Positions 1 to 9,811 of a stretch of DNA of 64,000 nt are shown here, in pieces. The position numbers and the translations under genes are program-made. The stretch is from Neurospora intermedia. Its lineage: Eukaryota; Ascomycota; Sordariomycetes; Sordariales; Sordariaceae. Location of the stretch: NCBI GenBank assembly GCA_037102815.1, contig BTPP01000006.1:62001-126000 (forward strand), written 5' to 3'. The first letter of the stretch is position 1. Each line of letters begins with the position of its first letter. The notes beneath the pieces are model-generated. The model ran no database searches and was not told the DNA's origin. It worked only from the letters and a program-made list of their open reading frames with translations.

Positions 1-1088
1 GCGGAGTCTGGGCTCTTCAATACGTTGGGAACACCCTGGTTTCGGGCAGTACCGATCGGTCTGTCCGTGTCTGGGATATCCAAAAGGGTATCTGTACTCA
101 AACATTCTATGGGCACACGTCCACCGTCCGTTGTCTGCAAATCCTCATGCCGACGGAGACCGGGGAAGTTAAGAACGGCGAGCCGGTCATGATGCCCGAG
201 AAGCCCTTGATCATTACCGGGTCTAGGGATAGCCAGCTGCGCGTCTGGCGCCTTCCGGAGCCGGGTTCTCGCCGGTACATTATGAACGGGCCTGCCGCTA
301 ATGAAGAAAACTGCCCCTATTTTGTCCGTATTCTTTCCGGACACGCCCACTCTGTCAGGTCCATTTCGGCTCACGGGGATACTCTCGTCTCGGGCAGCTA
401 CGACAGCACCGTGCGTGTGTGGCGCATCAGCACGGGCCAGCAGCTCCATGTTCTGTCCGGCCACAATCAAAAGGTTTACTCGGTCGTCTTGGACCACAAG
501 CGGAATCGGTGCATTTCTGGCTCGATGGATAGCTTCGTCAAGATCTGGGATCTCGACACTGGTGCATGCTTGTACACCTTGGAAGGGCACAGCTTGTTAG
601 TTGGACTTCTCGACTTGCGTGACGAAAAGTTGGTCTCAGCTGCGGCGGATAGCACGCTGCGCATCTGGGACCCCGAGAACGGAAAATGTAAGCACACTTT
701 AATGGCTCACACCGGGGCGATCACGTGTTTCCAACATGATGGCCGCAAAGTCATTTCTGGAAGCGAGAAAACCGTCAAAATGTGGGATGTTCAAACGGGC
801 GAGTGCATGCAGGATCTCTTGACAGACCTCAGCGGGGTGTGGCAAGTAAAGTTTGACGAAAGGCGGTGCGTTGCGGCGGTGCAGCGTGGCAATTTGACTT
901 ACGTCGAGGTATGTGCCAATCTCCTTAGCAGCGGCATAACGCCGGACGCGCACATGAGCTGACTCGAAGGTTTTTAGATTCTTGATTTCGGGGCTGTCCG
1001 AGACGGAGCTCCGCCCGAGGAACTCGGCAAACGTAAGCTCCTCAATGAGGCAGAAGTCCAACAACTTTTGCTTGCAGAAGGCGAATAA
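1..1088 (+). CDS. cdc4: Cdc4-type F-box/WD40 SCF substrate receptor (3' part)
   Basis: Partial gene, open at the left window edge (first complete codon at 3). Exons 1-908 and 978-1088 flank a 69-nt intron (donor GTATGT, acceptor TTTTTAG, phase 0); the spliced reading gives 338 residues. Six to seven WD40 blades are visible, with motifs such as VSGSTDRSVRVWD, ITGSRDSQLRVW, VSGSYDSTVRVW, ISGSMDSFVKIWD, SAADSTLRIWD and ISGSEKTVKMWD. The run of blades and the end YVEILDFGAV match the Cdc4/Pop1 family rather than the sulfur controller SconB. In that family the propeller binds phosphorylated degrons such as CDK inhibitors and hands them to the SCF ubiquitin ligase in the nucleus. The F-box would lie upstream, outside the window. 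I am sure of the WD40 class and fairly sure of the Cdc4 assignment. Confidence 0.88.
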
Positions 1089-3183
1089 TTCGGACAGAAG
1101 AACTACGCATCAACAACAACGTCAGCGGTCATGAAAGCATGGACTTGAACTTGGCTTTCATACAGTCAATCTGTCAGCGAAATGCGGCACCCTCAAAATA
1201 CAAACCCAATCAACAGTCCACTGGAAAGAAGGGCGTATCAGGGTGGAAAGGTCGGCGCGCGCAAGAGTAACTTCTTCAGAAGCTGGACAGCCACTGCTCG
1301 TCTTAGGACGCTATTTCAAAGCCCAGGCTAGCCCGGATCTGGGTCTCTCTCCACGTTACCGGATTTTTTTTATATTTTTTTTTCTTATTTTCTCAAAAAG
1401 TCACGATCATTTTCGATGACTTGCTAGGTGTGTATGGGGTATGAACGGAAACCACTCAAGGGCAAATGGGAGAAACAAAGCGAACGGAGTCAGGGAACAC
1501 ACGTTTTTGCGCGGAATATCGCACATCAATCATCAGCATTTCAAGGTGTTGGGAGCCCGGTCATTCTCAAATGTTTTTCCATGGAACGTTTTCTCTCTTC
1601 ATAATTTTCTTTGTACTTTGTTCTTCTCTTGTTCTCCGGCGTTAGCATGTCAATCTCTTGTTTTACATACTAGTCTCATCGATGGCATTCGATTGATATT
1701 TACCTACATCGATTGCGTCTTTCGCCTTTCAGTTTTGCCATTCCAGTTCATTTGAATGAAAACAAGGAGGAAAATTCAATCAAGACCTGGGAGCGCAGGG
1801 TATAGTTGCCCATTCGTACATGAGCGTCACCTTAAATCCGTTCAAAGCTTCCGTTCGCGGTCTACACAGTCGCTTTTAATAGTAGCCCCTTCATCTCAAA
1901 ATGTGGATTGGGGTGGCGTGGCGGTTCATCATTATCACGTGAACTCACATGAGATGGAGGAAGAGCGAGGGCAGGTGAAAATACAGTCGTCTTAAAAGTT
2001 ATAAGCGATCTATGATGGCGATCACTGATGTGGTGGTTCATAGTAATGATGGCGTCGTTGCGATGTTTCTTGTTTCAGTTATCGTTATCTCACTCAATTT
2101 GCACAGGCGACAGGGTTACATAGCAACTTCTATGATTTTTGAAGATAACCTGTCCATGCTCGTGATTACTTGTCGAGGGTGCCTAACTCCGATGAGCCTA
2201 AACAGCGAACAACAGCCGGGAAGAGACACTGAACCCCTGGAAAGAAAACACATGATAAGGGCCACGAGCCAACACATGCAAACCCATCGAGACGTGCACA
2301 TGCGACTGAAGTTGAAGTTGAACGAGCTGCTAATTCCCATTCTACATTATCAATATTGTGTTTCTGTCTCACTATCTAGCTACATACTGTGTGAGTGGTG
2401 AAGTCGAGCCAGTCGACTTTCTGTATGCATGTATAGACCATCAGTCCTCGTCATCATGACTTCTCGAAAACACCATGCCACATTACTCATGTGAGTACCC
2501 ACTTATGTACCTAGAGACCGAGCATTTCGTTCCATGCCGAGCATACCAGAAATTCGATCAGAAAAAGTAAAGCAGAAGGTTGAAATCGGGAGTGTCCTTA
2601 GTGCAGTCCAGTAGGAAAGCACGACCGACGTCGAGTGGCTCGTACCCAACCTAATGCAGTTATTTTCGCTCCCAGTGGATCCATAGGTATGATGCAAAGG
2701 GAAGGACCAGCAGGACGAGCAGAAGCAACACGGTTGCCAAAAACAACGAAGAGTGCATGCATCAAAGTCGGTGGTGCGTCGGTATCGATGCAGTGGCTAC
2801 GCAGTGGCTTGTCCATTCGATTTCAAACAACTGAACCTAACGGCTGCATCGGCCAACTTGAACTTCCGTGCATACTGCATAGGACTCGCTGCATAGAGGT
2901 AGCGTATATGCAACGAAGTGGAAGGTATTCGAATCACGTTTTCTTCATGCCCAGATTGCCCTGTTTGGACATCTCATCTCAACCTAGGTTAAGACCGAGG
3001 TTAAGGCCAAGGTCAAGCCCAAGGTCAACGTCAAGCCCAAGCCCAAGGTCAGCGTCAAGGCCAAGGTCTATATCCAGGAGGGTCTCCCCCTCCTTTTCGT
3101 TTTCCTTCTGCTGATTTTCCTTCCCCGAGTTCGAATCTGGGTCCAAATTTGATTCAGAGTTGGTGTTGGGGTCAGAGTTGGTA
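1089..3183. other. Intergenic, no supported gene
   Basis: About 2.1 kb between the Cdc4-like gene and the secreted Ser/Thr-rich gene, which converge here. It should contain both 3' ends. The open frames present are short, lack recognisable motifs and have no splice logic joining them. A TA-rich stretch at 1366-1400 is T-rich. The segment 2985-3180 is a degenerate hexanucleotide repeat belonging to the end of the neighbouring minus-strand gene. Confidence 0.6.
2985..3180. repeat. Degenerate hexanucleotide repeat beyond the 3' end of the secreted protein gene
   Basis: On the plus strand this reads as imperfect copies of AAGGTC/AAGCCC/AAGGTT units, followed by copies of a GGGTCAGAGTTGGT-like unit near 3125-3200. 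Read on the minus strand in one frame it gives alternating DLGL / PNTNS repeats. The units resemble the final PNTDSQP codons of the adjacent gene, which suggests slippage-driven expansion across the stop codon. Confidence 0.6.
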
Positions 3184-4695
3184 TTAGGGTTGAGAGTCGG
3201 TGTTGGGGTACGAGTCATCCCCAGTTCCCCAGTTCCAAGGATTGCCCCACCCACTGCCCATGCCCCAGCTGTGATCTACAGATGAAGGAGCATAGGTGAG
3301 TGAAACTGTTGATGTTGGGGGGTCACTAGTAATGGGTAGAAGAGCGGTGGTGGATATCCAGGTGGTGATGAAGCTGGTCTCTGTGGAGTGAGAGGATGAG
3401 CAAGATGTTGAATCAGATTTGGAAGTGGAAGTGGAAGTGGAAGTGGTTGAGTTTGTCGAGCAGCGGGTGGTGATGGTTGACCATTTTGAGTTTTGCCAGG
3501 TTGTTGTTGTTGTAGGGGAGATTATCACGGCCGTGGAGGTGCTGATGGTGGTAGAAGCACAAGGGGTTGTGGTTGGGGATGTACTGGTGGTGGTGGTGCA
3601 AGGCGTTGGCTCATTCTCACTGTGGATATGAGTTGAGGTGGTCGTAGTCCAGGTGGAGGATGAACTTGAAGTTGAAGTCGAATATGGAAGTGACTCGCTT
3701 TGCACCTCCATAGGAACCGAGATAGTCGTGTTCGGCTGCCAGTTCGGTCTTGGATCAGGGTGATAAGATGGATGAGGATGAGGGTCGAAATGAGGCCATT
3801 GAGGCTTGGGCCAAGTAGGCGGGCCGTTGTGTTCAGTCCAGGGATCCGAAGGTCTCGTAGATATTATTGCTGGTTTTTCCCACGATGTTGACATTGACGT
3901 GGACGTTGACCAGGAGGATAAGGTAGACACAGAAGATGGTGTAGGTCTCCAGCGGTTGTCACCACCGCCAGACATGGTAACGGTAACCGTCACCAAACCC
4001 AGTCCATCCCCGCCAACACTAACATTGGGCTTGGGATGAGACGCCCAGTCCGAATGTCTCCACCCATCGTCTGGTTGGGGCCAACCATTACCGTTGTGTG
4101 GGTGGCTGAAGACAGGTGCTGGCCGAGTGACACTTACCACCAAAACTGGGATCATCGTCGACGCGGGGGCTGATACTAAAGCAGCGGGCTCAGTAACAGT
4201 TACTGTTTGAATCAGCGGGCCCCTATCCGGTCCCCAAGCTGGATCTTCGTCGTTATGGTTAGGGAGTCCATGATCCCACCCAACCCCAGCCCCGGCGTCG
4301 GGTCCCCAGCTGGGTTGCGGTTGCTGTTGAGGATGAGGACGAGTAGTAACCGTAACAGTTTGAATCGTCTGGATCTCAGCCGGCTGAGACCATACCGCAA
4401 AAGGCGGTACAAGAAGTCCAGCTTCGGTGACAGTAACCGTCACCACTCCCGTCTGTGAAGATGAGGGCGAGGGGAAGGACAAAGTTGAGGATGTAATGGT
4501 AACTGCCTCTATTGATGAAGCAATAACTGTTACTGTCGAGGCTGAATCCCCGCATGGCGATGGCGGTAGTTTCGGTGGGTAAAAGTTGCCGTTCTGAGGA
4601 GGCTGGTGGGGGATACTGTGGACTTGGACGGGTAGAGCCCACGCCAGGAGGGCAAGAGAGAGAAGCGAAGGGGACATCATTATGGGTAGAAACAA
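3184..4695 (-). CDS. Secreted Ser/Thr/Pro-rich protein with TVTVT repeats
   Basis: Single-exon frame of 503 aa. The N-terminus (MFLPIMMSPSLLSLALLAWA...) is a clear signal peptide; initiation at 4695, 4680 or 4677 would all keep it. The mature chain has at least five copies of a TVTVT(E/T/M)-type motif spaced through a Trp/Pro/His-rich region (roughly residues 50-250). A Thr/Ser-rich, probably heavily O-glycosylated block follows (about 330-450), then a Gly/Trp-rich tail. No catalytic domain is recognised and there is no evident C-terminal GPI signal. The composition resembles fungal wall or adhesin-like proteins; that role is inference. A TATA-like box lies about 85 nt upstream at 4778-4784. 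The 3' end runs into a repeat that continues open in another frame. Confidence 0.7.
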   Translation of the reverse strand: MFLPIMMSPSLLSLALLAWALPVQVHSIPHQPPQNGNFYPPKLPPSPCGDSASTVTVIASSIEAVTITSSTLSFPSPSSSQTGVVTVTVTEAGLLVPPFAVWSQPAEIQTIQTVTVTTRPHPQQQPQPSWGPDAGAGVGWDHGLPNHNDEDPAWGPDRGPLIQTVTVTEPAALVSAPASTMIPVLVVSVTRPAPVFSHPHNGNGWPQPDDGWRHSDWASHPKPNVSVGGDGLGLVTVTVTMSGGGDNRWRPTPSSVSTLSSWSTSTSMSTSWEKPAIISTRPSDPWTEHNGPPTWPKPQWPHFDPHPHPSYHPDPRPNWQPNTTISVPMEVQSESLPYSTSTSSSSSTWTTTTSTHIHSENEPTPCTTTTSTSPTTTPCASTTISTSTAVIISPTTTTTWQNSKWSTITTRCSTNSTTSTSTSTSKSDSTSCSSSHSTETSFITTWISTTALLPITSDPPTSTVSLTYAPSSVDHSWGMGSGWGNPWNWGTGDDSYPNTDSQP

Positions 4696-4701
4696 AACTC
4701 A

Positions 4702-5706
4702 AGACACCAGGTGTTGAGCTGATGATGATTTGTCTGGTTCATAATCCGATGTGATGATGAGGGGTGGATGGTGTGGGATTTATATGACTTGTCATTGACG
4801 ACTTGGGACATCTTTTCTTCTTGGGCAGACCATCGATACATTGTTAAGGGAGCTTCACTGAAAAAATGATAATGCTATTTTTCCCTATCCAAAGAATCAG
4901 TAGTAGCACGCAGGGTCACTTGAGTTATGCCCTTGATAACGAGGAGGGATTCTTCAACTGTTCACGATTTCTTCAACGTGAAGAAACCGACACTGAAGAT
5001 GGACACTACTTCAGTTAGATTCTTTGGCAGATGGAAGCCACTTAATCAGTATGCAATATAATATATTGACAATTCCAAAGTAAGGGTGAGTAATCTTCAG
5101 AGCGCAGAAGCTGATATTGCTGATGATATGTTCGAGTGTCTTTCCAGAGTTGAAGGGAAAGTCAAAGTTGGAAGTTGTCTCAGCAGTTAGGTTGTCGTTA
5201 ACATCCCTGTTCCACCAAGCCCCACAAGCACCGGGGAAGTCCCCACAACAAGTGCCAGGGAACATTTCATTGACGTGCGTGGGCGTCCCTTGCAGGGGCA
5301 GCAGGGCTGAAATTAGGTGGGTGATTGCGGCAGCAGCGCGACAGCCGCCCGCTGTGGGACAAGCAAATTCCATTCATTTGACGAGTGGCCCCTGGCCGCC
5401 GGGCGGCGGGCCGGGGGTAGTGCTAGCTGTGTCCCGTTGTCGGGTTGTTCGGCGGGGGTCGAGCCCGCCACTGGTGCCCTGCCAGGAGCATCCAACTTTC
5501 CGGTTTCCCGTCCTGACTGCCAGTGCCACCACCCAATTCCCGTCCGGCAACCTAAGCAACGTCGCCTTTCCTGGAGTCGCCGATAACCTCTACCGTAGGG
5601 GTACACGATACCGCTCGACACCGAGGACAAAACTCACGTCAGGAGAAACCCGATGCTATACACCCTCTTCAAGTCGATTCGCAGGCGGTGACTAGTGTCC
5701 CTCAAC
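4702..5706. other. Divergent intergenic region
   Basis: Upstream of both the secreted protein gene (-) and the lipid phosphatase gene (+), so it should carry both promoters. Apart from the TATA-like box at 4778-4784, I see no supported coding sequence. Two overlapping open frames around 5117-5695 are short and motif-free. Confidence 0.55.
4778..4784 (-). promoter_or_regulatory. TATA-like box of the secreted protein gene
   Basis: TATAAAT on the minus strand, about 85 nt upstream of the first ATG (4695) of the signal-peptide protein. Spacing and orientation suit a core promoter; no other support. Confidence 0.45.
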
Positions 5707-6951
5707 ATGGCAAGTAGGACGAGGGCCGGTTCCCTTGGGTCGATCGAGTCCAAGCATGGCTTGATCGGGTCCGTTTCGAGGTGGTGGACGGTACGTGATG
5801 GCTTCATTGTTATGGCAAGGTTTGGAGCACATGCTAACCAAGACACTTTTGTATGTACAGAGATCATATACCTCGGACTGGGTTGCTTTCTCCCTCCTCC
5901 TCGTCGGATACATCTACATCGCGGCTTTCGTCGAGCCTTTCCACCGATTATTCACCATCAATGATATTCGGATTTCGTTTCCTCATGCTGAGGTGGAGCG
6001 GGTGCCTCTCGGTATGTTTTTGCCCTGCTTCGTCCCTTTCCAGTTTTTCATCCTTCCCCTTCCCTCACCCCTCCCTCCCAACTTTTGCCATGCTCCCCCT
6101 CCAGCTCTCCCTTCCGCTGCCAGTTAAACCATCCATACTAACTTCACGTCCAACCACAAGCCCACCTCTTCGGCTACGTCCTCTTCCTCCCTCTAGCCCT
6201 CCTCACCCTAACCAACTACCTCCTCTCCTCCCCGCGGCACATGCACCACCTCACCACTTTAGGTTTCCTCACCTCCATAATCCTCACCACCTTCCTCACG
6301 GACCTCATCAAAAACATGGTCGGCCGCCCTCGTCCCGACCTGATTGATCGATGCCAACCCGATCCCTCCACCCCTCCAAACAAACTAGTCAGTGTCGAGG
6401 TATGCACGCAAACAGACCACCATACCCTGCACGACGGCTGGCGCAGTTTTCCCAGTGGGCACAGTAGTTTTGCCTTTTCTGGGTTGGGGTACCTGGCGCT
6501 TTTTTGGTGTGGGCAGTTCAAAGTATTTGCGAGCAGTTCGTCGTCGGCTCCTGGAATCATGGAGGGCATGGAAAAAGTGCTGGTCCGTCGGGATCTACTC
6601 AAGGCGTTACTTTGCCTCAGTCCGTTGCTGGGGGCGTTGATGATTGCTATCAGCAGGTGCATGGATTACCGACATGATGTGGAAGATGTCTGTGTGGGCG
6701 CGGTCATGGGGTGGGTGATTACGTATTGGAGTTATCGGCGGTACTGGCCGAGGTTGAGCAGTGTGAGGAGTGAGGAGCCTTATTCGGGCATGACGGGGGA
6801 GCGGGACGGGGAGGGGGGTCAGGGTAGTGGGAGGTATGGGAGGGTGAGGGATGAGGAGGAGGGGATCATCGGAGGAGGGTTTCAGCGAAATGTAGGAACG
6901 TTTGATTTGACTGCCCCGGTGGAGTTGGGACCTTTGGAGAGCCCTCGATGA
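5707..6951 (+). CDS. PAP2-family lipid phosphatase (DPP1/LPP-like)
   Basis: Three exons, 5707-5790, 5861-6011 and 6161-6951, give 341 aa. The 70-nt and 149-nt introns are bounded by GT-AG and keep the frame (phases 0 and 1). The three phosphatase signatures of the PAP2 superfamily are present: K-x6-RP as KNMVGRPRP (about 129-137), PSGH (176-179), and SR-x5-H-x3-D with R244, H250 and D254. Five to six hydrophobic spans surround them, so this is an integral membrane enzyme. Family members dephosphorylate diacylglycerol pyrophosphate, phosphatidate or lysophosphatidate. The C-terminal tail is Gly/Glu-rich. The start at 5707 was chosen as the first ATG in the frame. The catalytic family is certain; the exact substrate is not. 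Confidence 0.9.
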
Positions 6952-7259
6952 GTGGATGAAGGCTAACTTGGTTGGTTTCCGTAGATATCGTGATTTGATA
7001 CTGTAATGTATCTTGCTTGCGCCAGATGTGCGTGTAACACTTGAAACTTTCGCCTTCTTCACGTATGGCAACTTTCGAGCACGGAAGACGTCAAAGAGCA
7101 TATAGCTGGGAGCTTGGGACCAACGTTCGTATGTCCATTTCATCATTTGGCGTACCATGGTCATTCCTTGTATTAGTACAGAAAGCGCTCTCTAGACTAA
7201 ACGCAGGCCGGCTTTCCGCTCTGTTCCACATCCAGAACTATGCGTGAGACTCATCCCTC
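6952..7259. other. 3' intergenic between convergent genes
   Basis: Roughly 300 nt holding the 3' ends of the lipid phosphatase (+) and proteasome alpha3 (-) genes. Nothing else is recognised. Confidence 0.6.
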
Positions 7260-8299
7260 TTACTTGTCTTCCGTGTTGTCGTCCTTTGCCAAGTCGTGTT
7301 CCTTCAATAGCGCCGTGATCTCGTCCGCGCTCCATAGCCTGTGGTAGATCTTGCCGTCCTTGGTCTGGCCAACCGTCGCAAACTCGACTGTTACAGAAAC
7401 ATTAGTATGATTTCATCCATGACCACAGTATCGCCAACACTCACTCTTCTCCGGGCTCAGCTTGGTCGAGTCCATGGTCTTGCTCAACACCTTGACGGCC
7501 ATGGCGCACGCCTCCTTGAGCGTGCAGTCCTCCTTGTAATCCTGCTTCAGCAAGCTCTGGGCGCTCGCATTGTTGGCGCCCGCACTGGTCGCCTTCCAGC
7601 CGCCGTAGTTGCCCGAGGGGTTGCTGAGGTAGAGCTGGAACTGGCGCTGGGGATCCCAGCCGGCGTAGATGAAGGAAACACCAAAGGGACGGAGACCACC
7701 GTGTTGTGTGTAGCCTTGCTTGAGATCGCAGAGACGGCGCACTAGCTGCTCGCAGGGGATGTCCTCGTTGTAGGTCAAAAGATAGCGTTGGGCGGCTTGT
7801 CGGGCGTAGTTGATGAGGATGTTGGCATCGGCTGTCATGCCGGCGACGGCGCAGATCATGTTGCTGGAGGGCAGCGACAAGGTTAGCGACTGTATGATAT
7901 GAAGTGAGAAACGGATGCGCCTACTCGTTGAGAATGTAGAGCTTCTCGGCCGATGTGTCTTGCTCGAGGAGCTTGGAGGTGACCTTGCGCTCAGCAGCTA
8001 GGACGATGCCATCCTTGGCGAGGATACCGATGGCGGTACCGGCATGGGAAATAGCTTCAAGAGCATATTCGACCTGGTACAGACGACCTTCGGGGGAGAA
8101 GATGGTTGTCTGTGATAGAGAAAGGCGTGTCAGTCTATGTGCGAACACCCCCAAAGCTTCAAACAAGCTGCCATCACCACACCACCACTGCTACCCCCCC
8201 TTCTCCGCCCACTACTTGTCGATAGGTAAGGTAACCAGGCGGCGGCGGCGGGCTGACGGGTCACTGCCCACTTACTCGGGAATCGTATCTTCTCGCCAT
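7260..8299 (-). CDS. pre9: 20S proteasome subunit alpha3 (Pre9/PSMA4)
   Basis: Four exons on the minus strand: 8276-8299, 7925-8109, 7445-7863 and 7260-7387. They give 251 aa, the usual length for this subunit. The N-terminus [20 protein letters not shown] is the alpha-subunit gate signature, and the conserved blocks [11 protein letters not shown]-like (here [15 protein letters not shown]) and LKQDYKE identify alpha3 rather than other alpha subunits. The alpha ring controls substrate entry to the 20S core, and alpha3's N-terminal tail is central to the closed gate. The first exon encodes only eight residues before a 166-nt intron. The C-terminus ends in the short acidic/Lys tail usual for the subunit. 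It is divergently arranged with the Bye1-like gene across about 1.5 kb. Confidence 0.95.
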
Positions 8300-9811
8300 G
8301 GTTTAATTCGATATGGCGATAACTTGTTGGGAATTGTCAAGTTCTTGCTGGCCTGTCGTTCGCAAGCGCCAAGTGCTTGTGTTTTGCGTCGTCGTGGTGA
8401 TGTTGTTTAGGCTGGTTTGGTTTGTATTCCTTCAACAAACTGGAAGCGGGATGGAGGGCGGAAGGCGGAAGGCTTGACGCTGAGGTGCTGCAGCAGCGCA
8501 GTGGACTTAGTTCCTTCAACAGTGCTGTCAGGTCGCCCTGGAGCTCCAGGCAAGCAAGCATCCAACGCGTCACCTAGGTCAGCCAGGTACCTAACCTAAG
8601 GTACCTCCTTGACACGGAAGCGGGAAGGTCCAGATTACCTTAGGTTGCCGCTCGCCAGCTGCCAACTGCCTGCCGGGGTCTCTGGATAAGGTACCTCTTT
8701 TGGACTCCCGTCTGACGTCTTATCCAATGTCCACTCAGAGCCTCAGCGCCCGAAATCACCCCGCTTTCCCGCTCCAGCAGGGTTCCATGGAGAGAGTCCC
8801 GCTGTTAAGCTTACAGTACGTAGCTCGACTGGCTGATTAACAATTATCGCTGGAGGGAAGCGGACAATCGGTACAAGTGGAAGAGATCTGGTCGCCGCCT
8901 CCACCTCAGCAAACTCCTCTCCTTCCAACCTCCACAATTCCGTCACTCAGTCGCGACACGGCTGCTTCTTTCTCTCTTCCATTCCGTTTCAGCGACCTCT
9001 TCCCCCGGACATTCGACAATCCGACTTGACTACCACACCACTCAGTCTTGTCGCCCAACTCTCTCGTGCTGTGCTGTCGGCTAACAACACCCATACTCTG
9101 AATCGCCGACGCGTTGTTCCTTTCTCGACATCCAGTGTGTTCCCGGTCACGCGAGGATCCCCGACGATCCCTCCGCATTTCTACACTACAGTACTTGTCA
9201 ACCTTCTAACGGTCCCGCGTGGAGCTTGGGCCCCTCTCTCTGACTGAAGGAAGAAGGACTGACACCAACATTCTGACTGCGACGACCAACACCATCCAAC
9301 AGTGTCCATCCATCCAACTGCCGAAGAAGGAGAAGAAGCAGAAGCAGAAGCAGAAGCAGCAACAAGGCGACCAACAAGCAAAACAGCAGGCATCAACACT
9401 TTGCCTTGCGCAAACCAGGAGGGTCATAATTTGAGGATTGCTAGGTCTAGCTGCTGCAAGAATCTCGCCTGCCAGCGACACATAGCTTCAGGATCATTTT
9501 CGTTCTTTTGTTGTTGTTGTTGAGACAGCCCTCCTCTGGGTAGTCACTGTCGCCATCCATCGTTGCTAGCTCTACCTACTTTCACACGCGTAAAATATCT
9601 TTCTCTCGCTGTCTAATGCCCGCATGAGGATCCGCTCTCCACACGCATGTCTTGAGCCATCTGCAGTAGACCGCGCGCGCGTCAGACAAAGTGGAAAGCA
9701 CTCCCTCCCAATTGTATCCGAACAAGGCTGGAAAGTTCGCTGTCCAACTGAGCCCGTACCTACTACATACCCCAAAATTACCCGACTTGACCATTGTCGA
9801 GAACCGCCATC
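8300..9811. other. Shared upstream region of pre9 and the Bye1-like gene
   Basis: About 1.5 kb between divergent starts. It contains clustered GGTACC/CCTAAGG/CCTAGG palindrome-like words between about 8571 and 8700, and a CAG/AAG-rich purine tract at 9325-9375 that probably belongs to the Bye1-like 5' leader. No supported coding exon is seen. Confidence 0.55.

Noticed and set aside
1441-2401. Three consecutive short plus-strand open frames
   Set aside because: No motifs and no frame-compatible splice sites joining them; probably 3' flank of the Cdc4-like gene.
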